64,000 bases of DNA. Origin: Lathyrus oleraceus (taxonomy: Eukaryota > Streptophyta > Magnoliopsida > Fabales > Fabaceae). The notes below the pieces were generated by a model. That model did no database searches. It saw only the letters and a list, made by a program, of their open reading frames with translations, and was not told the DNA's origin. The stretch covers positions 181,484,782-181,548,781 of the forward strand of contig NC_066582.1 in NCBI RefSeq assembly GCF_024323335.1. The letters run 5' to 3'. Positions 1 to 9,751 of the stretch are shown here, piece after piece. The first letter of the stretch is position 1; the number at the start of each line of letters is the position of its first letter. A program made the translations under genes and the position numbers.

Positions 1-1947
1 CGTTTGATTTTGTATCAACACTCTAACATGATTGCCACATACACTGCTTTCCTCATGATAATTATCTTGTTACATCTTATATTCTAACATTTACATTATG
101 CAATTTACTTGTGTGTCTTTATCTTCATTGTATTTACTTTCGTGCCTTTATTTTATGCCATTTACTTTTATGTCTCATTATTCATCATCTCACTTCATAC
201 ATTATTCTTATGCTTCTTATCTTTTGTTTGGTTTGCTTGACAATCTTAATGAATCAAAACATGATAAAATGGATATATTTGATCCTTAAGACCCATGCTT
301 GACTCAGAGCGATGTTGAAGACTTTGGACTTTGGACTTAGGACTTAGACCTATTCTTCATTTGGAGTAACCATGGACTCATTGACCTCTTGATCACTTAC
401 CCCTTGCTCACCTTTTGAACTTGTGATCTTGTGATCTTATTTTTTTGTAAATTGCTTTATACCTTTGTTTATCACATTCATTTGTTTAGGTTAGCACACA
501 TTAGCACATACATGGCTTACTCTCGGGCTACCTAACAATAAGACCTAGGCTTAGTACACTTTTGCACCCATATGGCTTACTCTTGGGCTACCTAACAATG
601 AGACCCTAGGCTAGTCTTTGTATGATCATTTTCATACCCTAATTTTTAACCCTAAGATCCCACAAACCATTGGCATCCTTGCACACGAACAAGCTCACCT
701 CTTGGTCCCTCTCCCTCTTATCTTTGGGTTTTACTTTTACGGAGATCATCAAACACCCTTTTGTTGATATTTTTACCTTTATGTTTATATGTTCATTGTT
801 TATCTAACCACTAATCAAAATAGAAAAATATGTTATCTTTAAGTTTATTGTGCAAGGTAGGGTTTTTCATCAAGAGCATCAAGCATGATTCCTCAGCTAG
901 GTTTTTCTTTGATTCCTCAGCAAGGTGTGGCCAACCATTGATTCTAAAGGGAGATATGTTTTAATGCATGATCTCAAAGGTTCTAAGGCACTTTTCAATC
1001 TCATGTTGATCATGAGTACATCAAGGTTTTTTTGCTTACTTCTCAAGGAAGGTTAAAGGCTCATGTGTTTATTTCTATGCCTTCTTCAACATGCAACTTC
1101 AATCTTTCAGAAATATAATCAAGAGACATCCAAGGACACTATATTTTGAGTCCATATGATCATCCATGTACCTTGAAATGAAAGGAAAGTCCAAGTACCC
1201 AAGTTTGTTCCAAGTGGTTTGACCTAAAAGTCAATATTTTAAAGTCAGAGTTCCAAGGATCACAACTCCTTCAATTCTCAACATTCTTGAATTCTTATTT
1301 TTGCATATGAATCTTATCAACATCCTATACAACTTCTCTTTACAAACACATTTCATAACTTCTTCACATTTAAAAATTTGAGGCTGATTCTTTTTGCACA
1401 ATGTCATTTGGGATTCCCTATACAAGTTTTCTTCAATTATCATGGTCAAATTATGCTTGGAAGGCCATGGTATTCATTGAGAAGTTATAGGTCATTTTAA
1501 GCCATTGAACACTTGAATTTGTCTAAGTTACATAACCAGTTTTTAATGCCAACTACAACATGGCATAACTTTGTGCTCAAAAATCCAAATGAAACCTTTC
1601 TTGGCACATTGTAAAAATTTATTATGATGTCAACACATTGCAAAAAGAATAGGACCAAAAAGCCTCATGAGCAGGGCGCCCCATTGGGTTGAACACGGTG
1701 ACTTGGAACTGAAGAAATTACCATTGCCCGAAATTTGAATCTCACTAATCTCAATTCCAAGCCAAATTAGCATGTGTTTTGAACCTACACATGTTTAACA
1801 CGTCTCCAGAAGTTAATTGACCTTTGAAACACATCATTTGGCTGAGTTTTGATGAGTTGCAAGTCACATTTTTCTCACATTTGGATAAAATTTGTTTTGC
1901 AAGAATTCAACATCATTTTACACGTATTTGAATCTAAACACATTCCC

Positions 1948-1957
1948 TATAAATAGA
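1948..1957 (+). promoter_or_regulatory. TATA box of LTR D
   Basis: TATAAATAGA follows CATTCCC, the same context as in LTR C (TTTCCCTATAAATAGG at 6927). It probably marks the U3/R boundary, with transcription starting about 30 bp downstream. Confidence 0.6.
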
Positions 1958-3714
1958 GGAAGTTATTGCATTCATTTCCAAGCTTTTGAGAGCCAAGAAA
2001 TCCCTACTACAACTTGAAATTTTCCAGAAAATCTCAATTATCATCGTGTTTTGAATTCCAGCTTATTTCAAACCAATTTCTTGATTCCATTAGCATCTTC
2101 GACATCCTCTGAAGATTTTGCAACAATTCCCAAGCTCTGAGACCTTCTGAAGTGCTCTAACCAGATTGAGCTTCATCAACTTCTGACCACCATTTGGACA
2201 AGGTAGCTCTGAGCATCATTTAAACTCAGACAAGTTACCACAATGTAGTCTTTCACTTTCTGATGCTTTCCCCTAACTTATCTGGTGTTGATTGATCGTG
2301 TTCATCATTTGATTTTATTTTGTATGGCTTTCTTGGTTCTGAAACTTCTCTGAAATTCCTTTTGCTCAATTTAGATAAATGAATTTGGAGCATAAGGTTG
2401 AATTCGGGATGACAAGAGGATCACAATGGTGGTGGTCTGGTGTTTTGAATTTACCAAATGATGAAACTACGGTGAGAGTCCACCGAAGAAGATGACCAGA
2501 GTAATCCAGGTCGTCTGATTTTGGTCAGACACGTTGGATAAACGAAATATTTTGATTGACTGGTTTTGAATTGGATCCCGTGTGTTATTTATATCATGTT
2601 CCACCATGCATCCTGGCTTGAGAAGTGTTGGATCTGCCACGTCAATTAATGAGGCGTGATCCAACACTCAGTATTTTTCTGATTTTTAATTCTTTTTCTT
2701 TTTATTATTTTTAATTGATTTTTCTTTTAAAATTCATAGTAATTTCATTTTTCATCCAAAAAATCCCAAAATAATTTCTAAAATTTTATTTTATTTTTCT
2801 TTATCTGATTTTTATTTTTTTACATTTCATTTCACTGATTTTCTATTTTTCATGAACTTTCTCTTTTCTCCTTTGTTTTAATTGGTTTAAAATATTTTTA
2901 TGGATTTTTAAATTCTGAAAAATTTATTTCATGCTTCTTATTTTATTTCCAACCTTCCATAAGTTTCTTGGCCATTTATTTGGGGTTTTGAAGGACTTTA
3001 TGGATTTTTCATTTTATTTCCATTTTAAAATTCATTTAAAAAATATTTTTGGTGCTTTTTATTTCATTTAATTGCATTTTATATTTTGTGACCTTTGTGG
3101 ACTTCTGTTAGCCTTGGATCATGATGGTTTGGATCATGAGTCTTATCAAACTCAATGGATCTTGGATGTTGATGGGGTGAAAACCCTAATCCACCAAAAT
3201 GGATGATTGATTTTGATGATGACTTGATCAAAATTTTGGTCCAATTTGGGTGTGACCTCTCTTGTCCCTTCTTTTTCATATCTTTCTTTTCCCTTTGATC
3301 AATTGGATGGCTTGTTTCCATCTTGTTCATGATGTGTGGATTGGTGCTTGATGAACTTTCATCATTTCAAATCTACCTTATAATTGATCATGGATCATTT
3401 AACGTACTTTGGATTGATGCATAAGTTTGTCCTAAGTATCATGAAGTATGAATTGAAGTAATGGACAATCCTCCTTGTCTTTGTGCTTGATCATCCCTTC
3501 TTTTCTTTTTGTGTGGCATGACTTTAGGAGAATGATTTACATATCATTTCTCTAGCATGTATTAACACTAACATTATTATTGACCGGCCTCAAATAGTTG
3601 TGACTTCTACATAAGTCCAATTATGATTGCTTAACATATCGCTAAATTTGTCCCAAAAGTAAGGAATTTTTATAAGTGAGATTGTAAGTATCTTATTCCT
3701 CATGGTATTGTGTG

Positions 3715-4705
3715 AAAATATTGATCCCTTTTCATTTATGAGAGCTAGTGGCATACCTGTTGATTTTATCCAAGTTGGAGCCCTTCTCATAATGATGCAT
3801 GGGTTCATGTTTTCATGCTTGTGGGTGAATAGTTGAGTGTTCTCCAACGAATGACCAAACCATCTTTTATTTTTGATTACTAACATCCTTTATTAACATT
3901 TTATTGTATTAACTTTTACTTCAATGTCATTTACTTTATGCTTTTATTTTTATCTCATTTACTTTATACTTTATATTTAGCATCCCATATCATATTATTT
4001 GTGCTTATGTCATTTGTTCTTTATCAATTGGGACTTTTATTTCATATCCTTGTAAAGAAAACATTAATAAAGAAAAAATATATGTCATAAAGCTTGGCTT
4101 GGTTATCTTGGTTTCATCTGATGCATAATTATTCTTTGCTCATTTGGTTTGCTTGAGGCTTAATCCAAAGGAGGGAATTCATGCTTGACTTATGTCATAA
4201 AGCTTGTTACTTCTTTGTTAGATCTTTCCTCCCTAGATTTTACTTTATGCTCTAGGATAGTCTCTTCTTCTCCTCCATTTCTTTAATTTTAAAATCTTCT
4301 CCCTCTTTTCAAAAATCTTCTTGTTTTCTAACTGGCACCATTTTCTTAGCAAACCTTGTCTTTTGTCAAGTGATTTTCAAAACTCTTTTCCTAATAAACG
4401 CTAATTCATCTTAAGCATATTCAGACCAATTTCAAAAGACTTAAAATATGCATAACTCATTCAAACCATTTTTGTGCCCTTTGTGCACTTTTACTTTTAA
4501 AACATTTCTCAAAAGTTTAGACATGAGTCATCTCATAGTTGAAATATGATTATCTTATCCGCATAACATTGATGATAATTCTTTTCCATCTGCGAGAGTT
4601 AGTTGCATACTTGTTGATTTTATCCAAGTTCGAGCCCTTTTCATAATGATGCAAAGCTCTCATACTTGTGTGTGACTAGTTGAGTATTCTCCTTACAATG
4701 ACAAA
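3715..4705 (+). repeat. Duplicated ~140 bp block within LTR D
   Basis: The block at about 3715-3860 (GTTGATTTTATCCAAGTTGG, then AGCCCTTCTCATAATGATGC and TAGTTGAGTGTTCTCC) recurs at about 4580-4705 with point differences. The two copies lie about 860 bp apart in the same orientation. The sequence between them holds repeated TGTCATAAAGCTTG motifs at 4085 and 4194. Confidence 0.6.
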
Positions 4706-4756
4706 ATGTCTTTTCAATAAAATGAATCAAAACAAACAACTTTTGATATTTTAAAA

Positions 4757-4986
4757 CGAACTACGAGGTTTTGATCCTCCATTACACTTTGTTGGTACGT
4801 AGGCATGAGACTTCAAAGAGTCTTGCCAAACACAACTTTAAAAAATATTTCTTTTCCCATCTCTCCAATATTTTGCAAACAACGCCTTCTTTCAAACTAA
4901 AATGTACATATTTTCAAATAGGTTCCCATGGAGTACCATGGCTGTTTAGGGTGCTAACACCTTCCCTTTTCACAAGGATTGCATGT
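4757..4986 (+). other. LTR hairpin module, first (decayed) copy in D
   Basis: Hairpin 0 has the outer stem CTACG (4761) and CGTAG (4798). Hairpin 1 is CCATGG-AGTA-CCATGG at 4926-4941, a perfect 6 bp stem. The hairpin 2 arms that follow (CTGTTTAGGG / CCCTTTTCAC) no longer pair at their base, so this copy looks decayed. Confidence 0.55.
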
Positions 4987-5173
4987 CATGAGCCTTAAGC
5001 AATAGAGAGGGGGTGAGAGGGAGGATTCTTATCCTCATTCCGAATATTTTGAGTACGGGACAAATGACCTAGTTGCTTAGAGAGTTCACCTCTATTCATA
5101 GACTTTAGTGCAATTCAAGTCAATTTATTGGCAAGTCTGCAATTGGCCCTATGGCTCTCATCCCAAACTCTTT

Positions 5174-5420
5174 TGGTTTAAACATCACCTTTTGCTTCTT
5201 TTCTGGTTTAAACACCGACCTTTGGTTTAAACACCACTATTTTGGTATAAATACCATATTCTTGCTTCTTTTCCGGTTTAAACACCGACCTTTAGTTTAA
5301 ACACCACGCCTTTGAATTACACACCTTTTTTTAACCTTTGGTTTAAACACCATAATCATGTTCCTTTTGGTTTAAACACCACTTCAGTCAGTTTCTAGCA
5401 TTTTCCGATTTAAACACCAC
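5174..5420 (+). repeat. GGTTTAAACACC motif array
   Basis: About nine copies of GGTTTAAACACC or close variants lie in 250 bp, separated by short T/C-rich spacers that include CTTCTTTTCNGG twice. Each motif contains the palindrome GTTTAAAC. The array sits directly upstream of the second hairpin module. An analogous array with a different core is found at 53190-53290 in element A. Confidence 0.75.
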
Positions 5421-5454
5421 TCTCCAATCATATATTTCTTTCAGTCTTAGTCCT

Positions 5455-5771
5455 CCGAACTACAGAGCTTTGACTTCCTTATTACACTATAAAGATACGT
5501 AGGCATGAGGATGTGAATCCTTGGCGAGCACTTTTCTTGCTTTCCCTCTTTTTTTCTCTGGTTCCACGAACTACGTGGCTTTGACTTTCTGATTTCACTA
5601 CGAGAATATGTAGGTATGAGGGCCCTAATCCTCCTTGAGCAGTATTTTCCTAACCCATTTTCTATTTTGCAGGTACACGAAGATAGTAACACTCATCCAA
5701 GCAAAGAGCAATCAAAATGGTTCCCATAGAGTACCGTGGATGTGAGGGGTGCTAATACCTTCCCCTTGCAT
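5455..5771 (+). other. LTR hairpin module, second copy in D
   Basis: Hairpin 0 runs 5460-5502 (CTAC/GTAG, inner TTAT/ATAA), and an extra copy lies at 5571-5613 (inner TTCT/AGAA). Hairpin 1 is CCATAG-AGTA-CCGTGG at 5724-5739, with one mismatch and one wobble. Hairpin 2 is ATGTGAGGGG pairing with CCCCTTGCAT at 5740-5771, all ten positions pairable. AATAAA follows at 5843 and TGGCGACTCT at 5855. Confidence 0.65.
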
Positions 5772-5897
5772 AACCGACTTCCTTACCCGTTTCTTTTTTC
5801 CCTTAGGTTTTATATATATTTTCCCTTCCCTTATTTAGGATAAATAAATTTCGGTGGCGACTCTATTGTATCTTCGAGCGTGCGATGTGTTCGGGTA

Positions 5898-6434
5898 TAT
5901 TTATGTTAGCCTCAAATGGGGATCAGAAATTCTAGATGAGTAAGAGTCGAGTCTAATTTCAATTGTTTGCTTGGGTGTTTATTTTCATGAATTCATATCC
6001 ATGCATTTGCATACGTACACATACATTTTTATATCTTTTACGCTTTTGCCCTTATCCAACTATCATCCAGCTAGCAGACTTCCTGATACTCATGAACAAA
6101 CTCGAAGGACGTCTCAAGAAGTTATAAAGGGACTCAAGAAAGGAAATTACCCTTGAAGAGAGAAGGTAACCCTTTTCCATTCCATCCACCAGACTACCCC
6201 ATGTTTTAAATACAATGACCCTGGATGATGTCGCCGCAACAAGGCCTGCAATAGTATCTTCTTCAGTAGCAGCCCCATGTGCCTCATCAATCACAATAAA
6301 TGAAGCTTGGAAGGAAACTGAATCCTACATGAATGTTTCATGACTTACTCAGAAGTTCCATAATAAATCTACAATCCTTTGGTCCTTCTCCTCGTCCATA
6401 TCCTCCTAGCTATGAAGAGAATGCCCGGTGTGAA
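5898..6434 (+). mobile_element. Body fragment of element D, gag-side remnant
   Basis: This stretch is clearly homologous to 49470-49890 in element A's body (shared ATCCAACTATCATCCAGCTAG, TATAAAGGGACTCAAGAA and CTTCATCAATCACA), so D and A have related internal regions. A plus-strand frame near 6385-6432 reads PPSYEENARCECH, resembling the Cys-His stretch near the end of Ogre-type gag; frames upstream are broken. It is cut at 6435 by the start of element C. The continuation of D would lie beyond this window. Confidence 0.6.
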
Positions 6435-6667
6435 TGTCATACCCCAAAATTCACCCTACCCCCATACAACTTTCTTTCAACCCTTCACCCTACTCACATA
6501 CAACCTTCATCTGATTCATGTCCCTATTACCCTTACATACATTCATCATTTCATCACCATACCTGCATTAACATCCAAAACCAAAGGTATGTTACACGGG
6601 CTCAAGGCATGGCGTTCATACCTGAGAAAACACCACCAAAATAGCAAAAATTCATTTTTTGGACAGT

Positions 6668-6846
6668 GTAATCGATTACACCAACCATGGTAATCGATTA
6701 CCTGGCTAAAAATCAGGCTCCCAAACCATTTTTGGTGCCTGTAATTGATTACACCAACCATGGTAATCGATTACTGGGAAAATATCAGATTCCCAAGCCA
6801 TTTTTGGTGCATGTACTCGATTACACCAACCTTGGTAATCGATTAC
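6668..6846 (+). repeat. Three tandem ~72 bp units with paired ATCGAT palindromes (U3 of LTR C)
   Basis: Units start at 6668, 6741 and 6813. Each carries two GTAATCGATTAC-type palindromes separated by ACCAACCATG or ACCAACCTTG; the third unit is partial. The array ends about 80 bp upstream of the TATA box, a position typical of LTR enhancer repeats. That regulatory role is inferred. Confidence 0.85.
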
Positions 6847-6926
6847 ATCTGTGAGGACTGCAGCAGTAACTCTATTTTTTTACACAGAGTGCATTTTGGT
6901 TTACCCCTTTTTCCACTTACTTTCCC

Positions 6927-6936
6927 TATAAATAGG
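6927..6936 (+). promoter_or_regulatory. TATA box of LTR C
   Basis: TATAAATAGG lies 492 bp into LTR C, after TTTCCC, just downstream of the ATCGAT repeats. A pyrimidine-rich leader follows. Confidence 0.65.
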
Positions 6937-9176
6937 GGTACTATTTCCCCTCATTTTTAATGCTTCCTAGCCCCCAAAAGTTTTGGCCAAGCACCATTCA
7001 CTTTCCTCTCTAAACCTAGGTCAAAACAAAAAAATCCTTCTCTCTCAAAAAGTCACCCACCAACTTTTTTTTTGTCCTCTTTCACATTTTTTTTCAAAAA
7101 CTTCTCACTCTCTAACACTCACAAATCAGCCCCTTCACTAAGCTTCCACCCTAAATACTTTCATCCCAAACCCCTTTGCTTCACATTCAAGCTTAACACC
7201 CTTTCAACCTAGTTTTTTTTTCACATCTTTGGGTAATGATTTTAGATTAAACTTTGTTAACTTTTTGGTTCTGTTTTGTGTTGAAAAATGGTTGTTTGTT
7301 CTTGGTTGATCTTTTGAGAGAGTTTAGATTCAAGCTTGCAAAAAATGGTTAACTTTGGTTTACACACCTTTTTTTTCAGATTTCTTGCTCTTACTACTTT
7401 TTATCCACCATTTTCAATCAAACTTTATTTCTTGTTATCATTTAATATTTATTGTTGACTTGTTGTTATATTTATTTGGTTGATGAGTTCTATTATATCA
7501 TGACCATGGTTATTTAGAGTTGATTAAATCTTCAATGTTTCAAACCTATTAATGGTTTATCAATAGATCATTCATGATACTTTGAGGCATTGATAAATTG
7601 CCTCTATTTCAACCATATTTGAGTCATTTGATGCATAGATGAAACCATGTCTTTACATTAACTTGCTAATCCATTTGCTTATTGCTACTAACTACTAACT
7701 ACTAACTACTAACTACTAACCACTAACTCCTAACATTTATATTATTGCACTTTAATTCCTTGCAATTTATTTTATTATTCACTTTATTTCAAGTATTTTA
7801 TGTTTATGTTCATTATCTACTAACTCCTAACGTTTACATTATTTCACTTTACTTCCTTGCAATTTATTTTATTGTTCACTTTATTTCAAGTATTTTATGT
7901 TTATTGTTATCTAACTATATCATTTACATTATGCTAATTTATTTACCATCTGATTATCTTGCTAAATAAAAGAGGAGTAAAAATAAAAGGAATAGAACAA
8001 ATCATTTTCTTTTTTTCTCTAAAATATTAATATATGGACTTAGGGTTGCATAACTTTCTTTGTTACAAATCTATTGTTAGTTGATTTTTTAATCATCTTC
8101 AGTACTTTGCATCAATGATAAGCTATCCCTTAATGTGTCATATTTTAAGTCTTTTTGACCTATGAAAGATAGTCCTAAAAAATGTTCATTTTGTACATAT
8201 TACTAACCACTAATTATACTTCACTAATTTTGGTTATCATTAACCTTTGGTATTGTGATTTTGTTATCATTAACTTGTGGTTTATGTTGTGTCATTTACA
8301 TTCACCACCATTATTATTGTGTTATTGTCATTCTTTATCTTGTGATTTACTTTTATGTCACTGCCTTGTAATTTACATTCAAGTACTCATTACCATCATC
8401 ATTGTACAGATTCATCATGCATGTTTATTTACTTGTTATTTATTTTATTATCATCAAACATTAAAAACAACAAAAACATGATAAAATGATAAAACCAAAA
8501 ATATTCACTTCACTCTTAATCAACTTGGACTTAGAGCATTTCATCTTAGGACCTTTTCTTGGAGGTCTTTTCATTATTCTTTGTGATACTTTGTAAACAC
8601 TTGGATTTTCATCTGTAACTTACATGCATGTTGTAAGAATGGCATCATGGCACCACCTTAGGGGGATATGCTTGTAAGACCATTATCCTTTGTTTAGCAT
8701 AGGTCACTTTTGCACACACAAGAATTTCTCTTGGGCTATCTTACAATGACATCCCTTAGTTTCTTGTTGGTTACTTTGAATTCATGTTGCAGAAGCCAAA
8801 TTTCGTACTCAAATAAACAAAAACCCTTGATTCAATGTCAAGTGGCATTTTCATAATCAAATTTAAAATACAATAAAATTACGATTATTATTGTGCGCCA
8901 CGAGCCTTAAGTGGTGGAGAATGAGTAAGAAAGGAGCATTCCCACCCTTACTCTGATTATTTTAGACGCAAGACGCTTGACTTGTTGTTTAGAATAATCG
9001 CCTCCACCCATAGACTTTAGTGCAATATAATCACAAACATTCATTTCATAAAACCCTTATTCAAGATAAAAAATAATACAACTCATCAAACTCATTTTTG
9101 TGCCTTAGGACATCATCCTGAAAACCCTTTTCTTAAAGGTAAAATCAACCAACACACAAACATTTTCTACTCCGAA

Positions 9177-9391
9177 CTACGGAGCTCTGATTCCTCATCC
9201 CCGAATGAGTGATACGTAGGCACAAGGGCCCCAATCCTTGGCGAGTACTATAATAAAAAAACACCCCTTTTTCATACACATTCTTTTGAAAATAAAACAA
9301 TGATAGATGAATCTCCATGTATGTAAAATAACCCAAATGGTTCCCATGAAGTACCATGGACGTGAGGGGTGCTAATACCTTCCCCTTGCGT
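9177..9391 (+). other. LTR hairpin module of element C
   Basis: Hairpin 0 at 9177-9219 has the outer stem CTACG/CGTAG and inner CTCAT-ccccga-ATGAG. Hairpin 1 at 9344-9359 is CCATGA-AGTA-CCATGG. Hairpin 2 at 9360-9391 pairs ACGTGAGGGG with CCCCTTGCGT over ten positions (two G-U), with a TGCTAATACCTT loop. Confidence 0.7.
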
Positions 9392-9613
9392 AACCGACTT
9401 CCGAACCCAAATCTCGGTTGCGAGACCGATTCCTTATTCTTGTTTAGCGCTTGCCGTGCGCGTCTTTTTTTCCGAGGGTTTTATCGACTATTTCCCCTCA
9501 CCACTCCAATAGAGGCACACAAATAAATTTTGGTGGCGACTCTTTTGACTTTGCCTCTATTTGGCATCTCTTTAGTCCCAGTTTCATTATCGTGAAATCC
9601 CGGTAGCGACAGT

Positions 9614-9631
9614 TGGCGACTTTGCTGGGGA
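9614..9631 (+). promoter_or_regulatory. Primer-binding site of element C
   Basis: TGGCGACTTTGCTGGGGA lies two bases after the LTR end. It matches the PBS of elements A and B except for one C-to-T change. Ogre-group elements are known to use an arginine tRNA primer; the tRNA identity was not verified here. Confidence 0.8.
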
Positions 9632-9751
9632 AACCCCATGTACTTAGCAAGTCTAGCCTACTTTGGGTTGTTTCTCTTTTACGTACGTGGAGATTTATCT
9701 GTTACCTATTTTTTTCTATGTATATTGCTTTTGTTGCTAACCTATACATAT
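9632..9751 (+). mobile_element. Start of the body of element C
   Basis: 120 bp of untranslated leader downstream of the PBS, ending where element A begins with TGTCGTACCCC at 9752 (left flank CATAT). No gene is present. Confidence 0.7.

Larger units (their letters stand above)
1..5897 (+). mobile_element. LTR region D: old Ogre/Tat-type LTR(s), 5' boundary unresolved
   Basis: AT-rich non-coding DNA with the landmarks of the other giant LTRs in this window: a TATA box at 1948, a long leader, hairpin modules at 4757-4941 and 5455-5771, AATAAA at 5843 and TGGCGACTCT at 5855. The expected LTR end lies near 5897 (compare TTCGAGCGTGCGA here with the end of LTR G), but no primer-binding site follows, so the junction with the body is deleted. 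The 3' module occurs twice and blocks near 3715 and 4580 are duplicated, so D is either internally duplicated or two LTRs overlaid. No TG start could be fixed. Positions 1-900 resemble mid-LTR sequence (runs like 3900-4000) and could belong to a neighbouring copy. No protein-coding gene was seen. Confidence 0.65.
6435..9611 (+). mobile_element. 5' LTR of element C (Ogre/Tat-type, 3177 bp)
   Basis: It begins TGTCATACCCCAAAATTCACCC (positions 6435-6456) and ends GTAGCGACA just before a primer-binding site at 9614. It contains ATCGAT repeats (6668-6846), a TATA box (6927), long T-rich leader sequence, the hairpin module (9177-9391), AATAAA at 9522 and TGGCGACTCT at 9534. Its insertion interrupts the gag-like remnant of D (left flank GTGAA). 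The right-hand LTR and target duplication are not in view because element A interrupts C at 9752. Short ORFs inside are chance. Confidence 0.85.
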
